From assembly GCA_025964535.1 (NCBI GenBank), contig JAOPYX010000118.1, positions 1-36,152 on the forward strand: 36,152 nucleotides of DNA, written 5' to 3'. Source of the stretch: Actinomycetes bacterium (GTDB taxonomy: Bacteria > Actinomycetota > Thermoleophilia > Gaiellales > Gaiellaceae). The notes beneath the pieces are model-generated. The model worked only from the letters and a program-made list of their open reading frames with translations, was not told the DNA's origin and made no database searches. Below are positions 15,510-24,307 of this stretch, piece after piece (the stretch's first letter is position 1; the number at the start of each line of letters is the position of its first letter). The translations under genes were made by a program, and so were the position numbers.

Positions 15510-15556
15510 GCCCTTGCCCTCCTTGATGGTTACAGAGCCCCTGCGTGCGCCGCTGC

Positions 15557-16408
15557 TCACAGCGCTACCTCGTCACGACGGCTTGGCCGCCACGTGATGA
15601 GCCGGTTCTCGAGCGCGGTGATGAGGAACTCCGCGCCGAGTGCGATCACGGCGAGGATGAACATCGCCGCGAAGACCCCGTTGGTGTCGAACGTCCCTTG
15701 GGCGAACGCGATCAAGTGGCCGAGCCCATGGATCGATCCGATGAACTCGCCGACGACGGCTCCGACGAGCGCGAAGCCGAAGCTTGTATGCAGGCTGGCG
15801 ATGATCCACGTCAGCGCCGACGGGAGAACGACCTGCGTCGTGACCTGCCGCCGGTTCGCGCCGAGGATGCGCGCGTTCGCGATCACGTCTTCGTTCACCT
15901 CGCGCACGCCCTGGAAGGCGTTGAAGAAGACGACGAAGAAGACGAGCACGAATGCGAGCGCGACCTTCGACGGGAGGCCCAGACCGAGCCAGATGATGAA
16001 GATCGACCCGAGCACGACGCGCGGGATCGAGTTCGCGGCCTTGATGTAGGGACCGAGCACCTCCGCGAGCAGGCGGATGCGCCCGAGCGCGAGCCCGAAC
16101 ACGATGCCGGCGCCGACGCCGATCCCGAAGCCGAGCAGTGCCTCCTCCATCGTGATCCGCACCTGCTCCCAGAGCGGTCCGTCGGGCGTGCCGACGGTCG
16201 CCCACACCCAGATCTTGTGCCCGATCTCCGACGGCCGGCCGAAGAAGAACGGATCGATGGTCTTCGTCCGGGAGAGGATCTCCCAGCTCCCGAGCATCAC
16301 GACCGCGAAGGCAATTCGAAGCACCATCACGAGTTGCTTGTGCCGGCGAACCTTGATGCGCGCGGCGGCGACGCCTTCGTCCAGCGCGGCGTGCGCGAGG
16401 CTAGCCAT
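15557..16408 (-). CDS. ABC transporter permease, SsuC/TauC type
   Basis: This 283-residue membrane protein has about six hydrophobic segments. The segment EALLGFGIGVGAGIVFGLALG follows the first helices, and EVNEDVIANARILGANRRQVTTQVVLPSALTWI is the EAA loop that contacts the ATPase. It begins at an ATG that overlaps the end of the ATPase gene by 8 bp, and its stop overlaps a possible GTG start of the binding protein. It forms the channel of the NMT1/SsuABC-type importer; the length is normal for the family. Confidence 0.92.
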   Translation of the reverse strand: MASLAHAALDEGVAAARIKVRRHKQLVMVLRIAFAVVMLGSWEILSRTKTIDPFFFGRPSEIGHKIWVWATVGTPDGPLWEQVRITMEEALLGFGIGVGAGIVFGLALGRIRLLAEVLGPYIKAANSIPRVVLGSIFIIWLGLGLPSKVALAFVLVFFVVFFNAFQGVREVNEDVIANARILGANRRQVTTQVVLPSALTWIIASLHTSFGFALVGAVVGEFIGSIHGLGHLIAFAQGTFDTNGVFAAMFILAVIALGAEFLITALENRLITWRPSRRDEVAL

Positions 16409-17249
16409 TGCTCTTCGCCCTCTCGTAGGAGAGGAGGACCTCGTCGCGGAGGTTCTCCCAGATGTCGCGGTACAACTCGACGAACCGCGTGTCGAAGCGG
16501 ATTTCGGAGACGTGACGCGGTCGCGGCAGGTCGATGTCGTAGATGCCCTTCACCGTTCCGGGCCCCGCCGTCATGACGCACACACGGTCGGAGAGGGCAA
16601 TCGCTTCTTCGAGGTCGTGCGTGACGAACACGACCGATGCAGAGGTCGACGACCAGAGCTCGAGCAGCTCATCCTCCATCAGCGTGCGCGTTTGCACGTC
16701 GAGCGCACTGAACGGCTCGTCCATCAGGAGGATCTCGGGCGACGTGATCAGGCTCTGCGCGAGCGCGGTTCTCTTGCGCATGCCCCCGGAGAGCTGATGC
16801 GGATAGTGGTCCTCGAAGCCGCTGAGACCGACCTTCGCGATCCACTCGCGGGCGCGCTCCTGCGCCTCCCGCTTCGCAACGCCGCGGAACCTCAGGCCGG
16901 CGGACACGGTGCCCATGACGCTCTTCCAGGGGAAGAGGACGTCGCCTTGGAACACATAGCCGAGCTGCTTGCCGATCGCCGTCACGGGCTCGCCCATCAC
17001 CCGCACCTCGCCGGCGCTCGCCGGGGCGAGGCCGGAGATGAGCGAGAGCGTCGTCGACTTGCCGCAACCGGTCGGGCCGACGATCGACACGAATTCCCCG
17101 CGGTGGACGCTGAGACTGAAGTCGTGCAGCGCGGTATAGACGTCTCCGCTCGGCGTGCGGAAGCGCTTCGCCGCGCCGACGAGCTCGATCGCGGGCGTCG
17201 CGCCGGAGCCCGGGGCCGTCACGCGTTCGGATGAAATTGCCGTCTCCAT
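16401..17249 (-). CDS. ABC transporter ATP-binding protein, SsuB/TauB type
   Basis: This 282-residue ATPase has Walker A GPTGCGKSTT, the Q-loop in YVFQGDVLFPWKSVMGTV, the signature LSGGMRKRTALAQSL, Walker B ILLMDEPFSALD and the H-loop VFVTHDLEEAIAL. All are typical of the nitrate/sulfonate/taurine importer group. It is first in a - strand operon with the permease and binding protein. The operon start faces the CitA-type kinase gene across about 200 bp. The first 20 residues are not part of the ABC domain, so a later start is possible, but no better-placed ribosome binding site is seen. Confidence 0.93.
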   Translation of the reverse strand: METAISSERVTAPGSGATPAIELVGAAKRFRTPSGDVYTALHDFSLSVHRGEFVSIVGPTGCGKSTTLSLISGLAPASAGEVRVMGEPVTAIGKQLGYVFQGDVLFPWKSVMGTVSAGLRFRGVAKREAQERAREWIAKVGLSGFEDHYPHQLSGGMRKRTALAQSLITSPEILLMDEPFSALDVQTRTLMEDELLELWSSTSASVVFVTHDLEEAIALSDRVCVMTAGPGTVKGIYDIDLPRPRHVSEIRFDTRFVELYRDIWENLRDEVLLSYERAKSNG

Positions 17250-17285
17250 AGCATCGTCGCCTTTGCCTCGTCGTCGAGAGCGGCG

Positions 17286-17315
17286 ATGCTACGAGCGTCG
17301 TGAAGCGCCTGTCCA
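17286..17315 (-). promoter_or_regulatory. Candidate sigma70-type promoter of the ABC importer operon
   Basis: On the - strand TGGACA (17315-17310) and TAGCAT (17291-17286) are separated by 18 bp, close to -35/-10 consensus. Transcription would start near 17279, about 30 nt before the ATG at 17249. Confidence 0.4.
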
Positions 17316-17378
17316 GAGTTGGACCGATTAGACGGAATTGCGTTCGTTGGCTTGATTCCGGCGCTTTTCGCGAGTTGA

Positions 17379-17440
17379 GATCGTTGAGGAGACTTCTGAT
17401 CGTTGTGATCGCGAATCTCGCTCGCAACCACGGTTACAAT
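17379..17440 (+). promoter_or_regulatory. Upstream region of the CitA-type kinase: repeated GATCGTTG and TACAAT box
   Basis: GATCGTTG occurs at 17379-17386 and 17398-17405 (19 bp apart). TACAAT (17435-17440) fits a -10 box whose start point would fall only a few bases before the GTG at 17452, suggesting a very short leader. A good -35 is not visible. The repeats could be sites for the CitB-type regulator; this is a guess. Confidence 0.3.
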
Positions 17441-17451
17441 CGCGCCTCCCT

Positions 17452-19083
17452 GTGAGCGCAACCATGTCCTCACGGCGGCACGCGCCGCGGCTCTCCACGC
17501 AGATCGTCCTGCTCCAGCTCGCACTGATCCTGCTGACGGTGGGAGCCGGCCTCGCAGTCTCCCTCGTCGAGGCGCGCAGGCAGTTCGACCGCTCTGCGGG
17601 CAACGAGTCGCTCGCCATCGCGCGCAGCGTCGCGGGCATACCGGCCATCCGGCGCGCGTTCGTCTCGCGCTACCCGCCGCGCCAGATCCAGCCGATCGCC
17701 GAGCGCATCCGGAAGCTGACGGGCGCGTCGTTCATCGTCGTCGCGAACCGCCAGGGCGTTCGCTATTCGCATCCGAATCCCGCGCTGATCGGGCAGCGGT
17801 TGACCGACGGCGCCATTCCGCTCTCGGGACGCACCTGGGTGGGCGTCGAGGACGGATCACTCGGCCGCTCGATGCGCGCGAAGGTGCCGCTCCTCGACGA
17901 CTTCGGTGACGTGATCGGTTTCGTGTCGGTCGGGGTGCTCGAGAAGACGCTCAGCGCCCGGCTGCGATCCGATCTGCCGGTGATCCTCATCCCGCCGCTC
18001 TTCGGGCTGTTGCTCGGCGCGGCGGGCTCGGTGCTTCTGGCCCGACGAATCAAGCGCCAGACGTTCGGGCTCGAGCCGGACGAGATCGCGGCCCTGCTCG
18101 AACAGCGTGAGGCGATGCTGCACGGTGTGCGCGAGGGCGCGATCACCGTCGATGCGAGCGGCCGCATCACGCTGCTGAACGACGAGGCGCAGCGGCTGCT
18201 CGGTCTCGACGCGTCAGCGCTCGGCGAGCACCTGGCCGACGTCGTGCCGGCCGGCCGTGTGCGGGACGTCCTCATCGGGCGCGTCGAGGGAGCAGACCAG
18301 GTGGTCGTCGTCGACGACCGCGTTCTCGTGACGAATCGTATGCCGGTAGAAGTGCGGGGGAGACCGATCGGGGCGGTCGTCACCCTGCGTGACCGCACCG
18401 AACTGGAAGGCCTCCTGCGTGAGCTCGACGACGTGCGCAGCCTTGCCGACGCGCTTCGCGCGCAGGAGCACGAGTTCTCGCACCGGCTTCACGTGATCGG
18501 CGGCTTGATCGAGCTCGATCGGAACGACGATGCGGTGCACTTCATCAACAGCTCCTCGCTCCTGCACCAGAAGCTCGCGGCGTCGCTCGTCGATCGCGTC
18601 GGCGACCCGATCCTCGTCGCCCTGCTCCTCGGCAAGGCATCGGTCGCGAGCGAGCGCGGCATCGACCTCGAGGTGTCGGCGCTGACGAAGCTGCCCGAGG
18701 ATCTCGGCGACGTTCGAGGTCTCGTCACGGTGCTGGGGAACCTGATCGACAATGCGCTCGAATCCGTCGCGGCCGGTAGCGACTCCGGCGGGCGCGTCGA
18801 GATCACCCTGTCGATCGAGGACGACGACCTCGTGATCAAGGTGCATGACTCGGGCCCTGGGGTCGATCCCACGCTCGCAGCCGAGATCTTCCGCGACGGG
18901 TACACGACCAAGGTGGCGAACGGTCCGGCGGGCCGCGGGCTCGGCCTCGCCCTCGTGAGCCAGGCAGTGCGGAGGCGCGGCGGGAGCATCTCGGTCCGCA
19001 ACGAGGAAGGGGCGCTCTTCACGGTGACGGTGCCTCTGCGCGGTCGCGTTCGCCCTGAAGCGGGCGCGCTGGTGGCGACGTGA
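17452..19083 (+). CDS. CitA/DcuS-type sensor histidine kinase
   Basis: This 543-residue membrane kinase has TM1 at about 17-38, an extracytoplasmic Cache/PAS-like sensor domain, TM2 at about 175-197, a cytoplasmic PAS domain (about 215-315) and a kinase core. The sensor domain has VRYSHPNPALIG at 103-114, the carboxylate-binding signature of CitA/DcuS (Arg104, His107). The phosphorylation box EHEFSHRLHVIGGLIEL contains His340. The ATPase has GNLIDNALESV, HDSGPGVDP and GRGLGLALVSQ. An ATG at 17464 is an equally possible start; neither has a clear ribosome binding site. The ligand is probably a di- or tricarboxylate (family knowledge). The regulator gene overlaps the stop (GTGA). Confidence 0.93.
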   Translation: MSATMSSRRHAPRLSTQIVLLQLALILLTVGAGLAVSLVEARRQFDRSAGNESLAIARSVAGIPAIRRAFVSRYPPRQIQPIAERIRKLTGASFIVVANRQGVRYSHPNPALIGQRLTDGAIPLSGRTWVGVEDGSLGRSMRAKVPLLDDFGDVIGFVSVGVLEKTLSARLRSDLPVILIPPLFGLLLGAAGSVLLARRIKRQTFGLEPDEIAALLEQREAMLHGVREGAITVDASGRITLLNDEAQRLLGLDASALGEHLADVVPAGRVRDVLIGRVEGADQVVVVDDRVLVTNRMPVEVRGRPIGAVVTLRDRTELEGLLRELDDVRSLADALRAQEHEFSHRLHVIGGLIELDRNDDAVHFINSSSLLHQKLAASLVDRVGDPILVALLLGKASVASERGIDLEVSALTKLPEDLGDVRGLVTVLGNLIDNALESVAAGSDSGGRVEITLSIEDDDLVIKVHDSGPGVDPTLAAEIFRDGYTTKVANGPAGRGLGLALVSQAVRRRGGSISVRNEEGALFTVTVPLRGRVRPEAGALVAT

Positions 19084-19763
19084 TCCGCACTGTCGTCGTC
19101 GACGACGACTTCATGGCTGCCTCGGTGCATCGAGGGTTCGTGGAGCGCGTGCCGGGTTTCTCCGTCGTCGGCGAGGCGACATCCGGTGGCGATGCCCTCG
19201 CACTCGTCGAGAAGCACCGCCCGGACCTTCTGCTGCTCGACATCTATCTGCCCGACATGAGCGGCATCGACGTGATGCGACACCTTCGCGCGCGCGACGA
19301 CGTCGAAGTCGACGTGATCGCGATCACCTCCGCGAAGGACGTGAAGACGCTCCGCGGTGCGATGCACCAGGGCGTCGTCCACTACCTCATCAAGCCGTTT
19401 TCGTTCAACATCTTCCGCGAGCGTCTGGAGAGCTACGCCGCGCTGAAGGCGCGCCTCGACGGGATCCATCACGCCGACCAGGGCCAGGTGGACCGACTGT
19501 ACGCACTGCTGCGCTCGCGCGGCGAGGACTCGCTTCCGAAGGGGATCTCCGCTCCCACGCTCGAGCTCGTCGCCGACGTCGTGCGCGAAGCGACGGCGGA
19601 GGTCTCGGCAGCAGAGGTCGCGCACCGTTCAGGGATCAGCCGCGGCACCGTGCGGCGGTATCTCGAGTTTCTCGCCGAGGCGGGCACGCTCGAGCTCACG
19701 CTGCGGTACGGGTCGGCCGGGCGCCCCGAGCACCTGTACCGCTGGCTCGGCGTTCCCGTCTGA
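19080..19763 (+). CDS. CitB/DcuR-type response regulator
   Basis: This 227-residue protein has a receiver domain with D8-D9-D10, the phospho-acceptor Asp54 (LLLDIYLPDMSG), TSAKD and the switch Lys in LIKPF. The C-terminal DNA-binding region has VSAAEVAHRSGISRGTVRRYLEFLAEAGTLEL, and YGSAGRPEHLYRW ends the protein in the manner typical of CitT/DcuR. It is translationally coupled to the kinase by a GTGA overlap. Since the NMT1/SsuABC-type importer operon is divergent from this pair, it is the obvious candidate target (inference). Confidence 0.93.
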   Translation: MIRTVVVDDDFMAASVHRGFVERVPGFSVVGEATSGGDALALVEKHRPDLLLLDIYLPDMSGIDVMRHLRARDDVEVDVIAITSAKDVKTLRGAMHQGVVHYLIKPFSFNIFRERLESYAALKARLDGIHHADQGQVDRLYALLRSRGEDSLPKGISAPTLELVADVVREATAEVSAAEVAHRSGISRGTVRRYLEFLAEAGTLELTLRYGSAGRPEHLYRWLGVPV

Positions 19764-19853
19764 GCGCGGGCGGCTTCCGCTCACTCGGACGAGGGATCGG
19801 GCCCAGGTCCCTCAACACGTAGAGCCGGCAGCCGAAAACGCTGGCTCAGCGTC

Positions 19854-22337
19854 ATGTCCGTCCAATCGAGAGCCCGCTCCAGCTATGCGTGGCACGCCAT
19901 GAGCCGCCTCGAGGCGGTCAAGGACGCCGTGCCGCTGCGCGTGCGCCTGCTCGTGGCCTGCGCGCTGCCGCCGCTGCTCTTCGTCCTGATCGAGCACAAG
20001 GGCGACACGCACGTCAACGGTGTGTTCATCGTCGCTGCGGGGATTGGCATGCTGCTCGCGAGCCGTCGCGGCGCGGTGCTCGCACTCGCGGAGGGGTTCG
20101 GCTTCGCCCTCTGGGAGATCGTCAACGCAGCGCCGGGAACGAGCCGGCCGCTCCTCGACGGCGCCGTCCTGACAGCGACCGTCGTCGTTCTCGGCGGCGC
20201 GATCTACGCGCTGGACGACGCTCGCCGCCGCGCCAGAGTCGAGGAAGAGGAACTGAACGAGAAGACCGCGTTGCTCGAGCGGGCGCAGCAGGTCGGTGGG
20301 GTGGGCAGCTGGGCGTGGTATCCGGCCGAGAACCGCGAGGTCTGGTCCGATCAGGCTCGGCGAATCTACGGTCTCACCGAGGCGGAAGCCGCGACCGAGG
20401 ATCCGGCGTATTTCTACGCACTCCTGCACCCGGATGACCGCGAGCGGATCGAGGCGCTCTCCTGGGAGTCGTTCGACACGGACGAGCCGTATGAAGTCGA
20501 GTATCGGATCGTGCGCCGCGACGGTGAGGTGCGCTGGTTGCGCGAGCAGGCGGTCGCCGAGGACGGGCCCGATGGGGCTCCGCTACGGGTGCTCGGCGCG
20601 GTGACCGACATCACCGATCGAAAGCAGGCAGAGCGGACGCTGCACGAAACGGCCGCCGAGCTCGTACGCGCGCAACAGCTCGGACGCGTCGGCACCTGGG
20701 CGTGGTACCCGTACGAGGGCCGCGGCGCCTGGTCCAGGGAGGCGCAGCTGATCTACGGGTTCACGGAGGAGCAGGCAGCCACCGGCGACCAGGCGCTCTT
20801 CTTCGATCTCGTGCATCCGGAGGATCGCGACGAGAACTCGCGCCGCACGTGGGAGGCATTCGAGGCGGGGGAGTCTGCGACTGCCGAGTACCGGATCATC
20901 CGCGCTGACGGCGAGGTTCGCTGGGTTCGGGCGCAGGGCGACGTCGAGCTGGACGCGGCCGGCAGGCCGTATCGCCTGGTCGGTGTCGCGATGGACATCA
21001 CCGAGCAGCGCGCCGCCGGCGAAGAGCTCGAGCGGCTCACCGTGAGCGACCTCCTCACGGGCCTCGTCAACCGGACGTCGTTCAACCGCCGCCTCGAGCT
21101 CGCGGTCGAGCAGGCCGAGCAGAGCGGCAGCGGCGCACTCGCCGTGCTCAACGTCGACCTCGACGACTTCAAGCTCGTCAACGACAGCTTTGGCCACGAG
21201 GCCGGTGACGAGCTTCTCCGCGAAGCGGCTCTGCGGCTCCACCAGCACGCGCCGGCGGCCGACCTGCTCGGGCGGCAGGGCGGAGACGAGTTCCTCGTGC
21301 TGCTCGACGGCGTCGACGGGGAGGGAGCCGAGCTCGTCGCGCATGACCTGCTCGATGCACTCCAAGCTCCCTTCTCCGTATTCGATGCCGAGGTTCACAT
21401 GAGCGCAAGCATCGGCATCAGCGTCTTCCGCCACGACGCGCTGTCGGCGGAAGAGCTGTTGCGGCACGCAGACATCGCGATGTACTCGGCCAAGAGTGCG
21501 GGGCGAAACAACGCCCAGCTATACACGAGAACGAGCGAAAGCCCCCTCGAGCAGATCTCGCTCACGAGCGGCCTGCGTCGGGCGCTCGACCAGGACGAGC
21601 TGGTGCTCCACTATCAGCCCGTCTTCGATCTCGTCTCCGGCCGGATGCTCAGCGTCGAGGCGCTCGTCCGCTGGAACCATCCCGAGCGAGGGCTCGTGCT
21701 TCCCGGTGAGTTCATCGCAGCGGCCGAGCGCAACGGCCTCATTGCGCCGATCTCGAACTGGGTGGCACGGGAAGCGTGCCGGCAGGCGGCCGTCTGGGAC
21801 GCTCAGGGGCTCGATCTTCCGGTTGCGTTCAACCTGCCGCCTGCGCTGTGGCGGCCGGGGACCATGCGCAACCTCCTGGGGATCCTGGACGAGCTCGAGC
21901 TCTCGCCCGACCGCGTGATCGTCGAGATCACCGAATCCGCGCTGAGCGACGATTTCGGCCGCGCGGAGCCGCTCATCTCGCAGCTGCGCGATGCCGGGCT
22001 CTGCCTCGCCATCGACGACTTCGGCACCGGTCATTCATCGCTGTCGCGCCTCGCCGATCTTCCCGTCTCGATGCTGAAGATCGATCAGTCGTTCATCCGC
22101 AACATCCCGGGCGACGGCGCTGCTGCCGCGCTCGTCGCGTCGATCATCCAGCTTGCGAGGAACCTCGGCGTCGAGCCGGTTGCCGAGGGCATCGAGACTC
22201 CGGCGCAGTGCGACTTCCTCGTCGACCACGGATGCACCGTCGGACAGGGCTTCCTACTCAGTACGGCGCTGCCGGCGTGCGAGGTCGCGGACCTCAACCG
22301 TGCCAGCCTCGGCCTCCGTGACCGGAAGGCGGCGTAG
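19854..22337 (+). CDS. PAS-PAS-GGDEF-EAL cyclic di-GMP turnover protein
   Basis: This 827-residue protein has two or three hydrophobic segments in the first 120 residues and a coiled-coil linker (about 122-145). Two PAS/PAC repeats follow, at about 145-260 and 270-390 (similar to each other: GSWAWYP and GTWAWYP). A GGDEF domain has intact GGDEF at 476-480, and an EAL domain starts at EAL 602-604. The EAL side keeps the E of ITES, DDFGTG, LKID and AEGIET, so both cyclase and phosphodiesterase activities look possible. The inhibitory RxxD site upstream of GGDEF is lost (Pro467 in place of Arg). The start may also be the ATG at 19899. No ribosome binding site is obvious. The C-terminus lies in a short tandem repeat. 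Confidence 0.92.
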   Translation: MSVQSRARSSYAWHAMSRLEAVKDAVPLRVRLLVACALPPLLFVLIEHKGDTHVNGVFIVAAGIGMLLASRRGAVLALAEGFGFALWEIVNAAPGTSRPLLDGAVLTATVVVLGGAIYALDDARRRARVEEEELNEKTALLERAQQVGGVGSWAWYPAENREVWSDQARRIYGLTEAEAATEDPAYFYALLHPDDRERIEALSWESFDTDEPYEVEYRIVRRDGEVRWLREQAVAEDGPDGAPLRVLGAVTDITDRKQAERTLHETAAELVRAQQLGRVGTWAWYPYEGRGAWSREAQLIYGFTEEQAATGDQALFFDLVHPEDRDENSRRTWEAFEAGESATAEYRIIRADGEVRWVRAQGDVELDAAGRPYRLVGVAMDITEQRAAGEELERLTVSDLLTGLVNRTSFNRRLELAVEQAEQSGSGALAVLNVDLDDFKLVNDSFGHEAGDELLREAALRLHQHAPAADLLGRQGGDEFLVLLDGVDGEGAELVAHDLLDALQAPFSVFDAEVHMSASIGISVFRHDALSAEELLRHADIAMYSAKSAGRNNAQLYTRTSESPLEQISLTSGLRRALDQDELVLHYQPVFDLVSGRMLSVEALVRWNHPERGLVLPGEFIAAAERNGLIAPISNWVAREACRQAAVWDAQGLDLPVAFNLPPALWRPGTMRNLLGILDELELSPDRVIVEITESALSDDFGRAEPLISQLRDAGLCLAIDDFGTGHSSLSRLADLPVSMLKIDQSFIRNIPGDGAAAALVASIIQLARNLGVEPVAEGIETPAQCDFLVDHGCTVGQGFLLSTALPACEVADLNRASLGLRDRKAA

Positions 22338-22389
22338 GCCCGTGACCAGCAGGCGGCGTAGGGCCGTCACCGGATTCCACGTAGGGGCC
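22317..22389. repeat. Short tandem repeat (24-bp unit, about three copies) spanning a stop codon
   Basis: CGTGACCGGAAGGCGGCGTAGG begins unit 1 (22317-22340) and CGTGACCAGCAGGCGGCGTAGG unit 2 (22341-22364). A degenerate third unit begins CGTCACCGGATTCCACGTAG at 22365. The GGDEF-EAL stop codon (22335-22337) lies in unit 1, and unit 2 keeps an in-frame copy of it. Confidence 0.7.
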
Positions 22390-22464
22390 CCTCCCGCTTT
22401 CGGGTACGCAGTCCACGCAGATCCGGCGATTGCCTACACGTGTCAACTGACCCACACTCATCTC

Positions 22465-23028
22465 ATGAGCCAGCTTCAGGACGTCTCCCTCAATGCGGGT
22501 GAGCGACAGTTCGTCATCTTCCGCGCATCGGTGCTTGCTGCGCTGAGCGCGCGGCCGGAGCTGCGTCGCCTCGGCGTGCTGCTCCAAGGCGACGACGGCT
22601 TTCGTCTCGTCGCAGTCGACGGCGTCTCGCGGGTGCACGATCTCTGGTCGTGGCTCGTCTCGAACGCGCCGGACCTCATGGCGGACGCGCCGCGCGCTGC
22701 CGCGCTGATCATTCCTCGGATGACGGACGGCGCGATCTGCGCGGTTCCAAGTGCAGCATCGTCCGCGGACTTCGAGCTCGAAGTGTGCATGGTCGACGAC
22801 CGTCACCGCCTCGAGAACGCCGGATTCCGCTGTCTCTCAGCGCGCGGTGAGCTCGTGCGGCTGCCGTCACGCCCGGGCGGCGCCGGTCCGACGGCCGCCC
22901 TTGCGGCGCTGCTCGGAACGCTGCTCGCCGAGCATCGCGATCCGCCGCCCGCTCCGATGCGGCTCCCGCGGCCGGCGAGAAATCAGCGGCCGGTCGTCGA
23001 GTACGACACGATGGCGCTGGCCGCTTAG
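22465..23028 (+). CDS. Hypothetical protein, no family recognised
   Basis: This 187-residue protein begins with MSQLQDVSLNAGERQFVIFRASVLAALSARPELRRLGVLLQ. The composition and third-position GC are those of a real gene. It looks soluble: no signal peptide or membrane segment, a mixed alpha/beta core to about 165, and a basic Pro-rich tail (PPPAPMRLPRPARNQRP). I see no catalytic motif. The open frame continues upstream to 22153 but overlaps the EAL gene there, so the ATG at 22465 is preferred. The 127 bp before it carry the short tandem repeat and no obvious promoter. It converges on the aspartate kinase gene, with 9 bp between the stops. The function is unknown. Confidence 0.65.
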   Translation: MSQLQDVSLNAGERQFVIFRASVLAALSARPELRRLGVLLQGDDGFRLVAVDGVSRVHDLWSWLVSNAPDLMADAPRAAALIIPRMTDGAICAVPSAASSADFELEVCMVDDRHRLENAGFRCLSARGELVRLPSRPGGAGPTAALAALLGTLLAEHRDPPPAPMRLPRPARNQRPVVEYDTMALAA

Positions 23029-23037
23029 GGATCTCGC

Positions 23038-24261
23038 CTACTGCGCGGCGGAGGAGAGCTCGAACCGCTCGTGCAGAATCTGAACGGCCCGTTCCAGATC
23101 GGCGCCGTGCACGACGCAGGAGATGCGAATCGACGACGTCGAGATGATCTCGATGTTGATCCCGGCGTCTGCGAGTGCCTCGAACATGTCGGCCGCGACA
23201 CCCGGGTTGCTCCGCATGCCTGCGCCGATGAGCGACACCTTGCCGATGTCCGACTCATAGGTGTGACCCTGCGCGTCGACGAGCTTCGCGATCACGTCGA
23301 GCACGGGCTCGGCCGCCGGCAGGTCGGACTGCGGCAGCGTGAAGGAGATGTCGCTGCGCCCCGCCGCCGAGACGTTCTGCACGATCATGTCGATGTGGAT
23401 GCCGGCATCGGCGAGCGGGCGGAATACGCGACCCGCGATGCCCGGCTTGTCGGGCACGCCGAGGATCGTCACTTTCGCCTCGCTTGAGTCGCTCGCGATT
23501 CCCGAGATGATCGCCTGCTCGAGCACGTCCTCCTCCTTCACGATCCAGGTGCCGTCGGCCTCACCGAACGACGAACGAACATGGACGGCGACGCCGTGCG
23601 TTCGAGCGTACTCGACCGAACGGAGTGCCAGGACCTTCGCGCCCGAAGCTGCCAGCTCGAGCATCTCCTCGTAGGTCACCGCGTCGAGCTTGCGCGCACC
23701 CGGGACGACCCGCGGGTCGGCGGTGAAGACTCCGTCGACGTCCGTATAGATCTCGCAGACGTCGGCTTCGAGGCCCGCCGCGACGGCGACCGCCGTCGTA
23801 TCGGAGCCGCCGCGGCCCAGCGTCGTGATGTTGCTCGTCCCCGAGACGCCCTGGAAGCCTGCAACGATCACGATCCTCCCGGCATCCAGTGCGTCGAGGA
23901 CGCGCTGTGGACGCAGCTCGACGATGCGCGCCTTGCCGTGCCGTTCGTCGGTGACGATGCCGGCCTGCGAGCCCGTCAGCGAGACGGCATCGCGGCCGAG
24001 CTCGATCACAGCCATGGCGAGCAGCGCGCTCGAGATCCGCTCACCGGCGGTGAGGAGCATGTCTTGCTCGCGCGGATGCGGATGCGTCGAGACTTCCCCC
24101 GCGAGCTCGAGCAACTGGTCGGTCATCGCGCCCATCGCCGAGACCACTACGCACACCTGGTGCCCGGCAGCCGCGGTGGCGACGACGCGCTTCGCGACGT
24201 TCTTGATGCGCTCGGGATCGGCGACCGACGTGCCGCCGTATTTCTGCACGATGACGCTCAC
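23038..24261 (-). CDS. lysC: Aspartate kinase
   Basis: This 407-residue enzyme phosphorylates L-aspartate, the first step to lysine, threonine and methionine. It opens with [16 protein letters not shown], the classical aspartokinase start. [18 protein letters not shown] and [13 protein letters not shown] are substrate-binding motifs. The C-terminal third holds tandem ACT domains ([28 protein letters not shown] and similar) for feedback control by end products. The length matches monofunctional actinobacterial enzymes. The GTG start is at the family N-terminus. It is downstream of an MFS gene and a homocysteine methyltransferase gene on the same strand, so a link to methionine supply is plausible. 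No asd gene follows here. Confidence 0.95.
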   Translation of the reverse strand: MSVIVQKYGGTSVADPERIKNVAKRVVATAAAGHQVCVVVSAMGAMTDQLLELAGEVSTHPHPREQDMLLTAGERISSALLAMAVIELGRDAVSLTGSQAGIVTDERHGKARIVELRPQRVLDALDAGRIVIVAGFQGVSGTSNITTLGRGGSDTTAVAVAAGLEADVCEIYTDVDGVFTADPRVVPGARKLDAVTYEEMLELAASGAKVLALRSVEYARTHGVAVHVRSSFGEADGTWIVKEEDVLEQAIISGIASDSSEAKVTILGVPDKPGIAGRVFRPLADAGIHIDMIVQNVSAAGRSDISFTLPQSDLPAAEPVLDVIAKLVDAQGHTYESDIGKVSLIGAGMRSNPGVAADMFEALADAGINIEIISTSSIRISCVVHGADLERAVQILHERFELSSAAQ

Positions 24262-24307
24262 GGTCGGAGGCTACCCCGTACGGACGCGGGGATAGACGGC
24301 GTAACGG

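Noticed and set aside
24274-24291. CCCCG/CGGGG stem between the MFS and aspartate kinase genes
   Set aside because: Short stem in GC-rich DNA between co-directional genes; not supported as a terminator.
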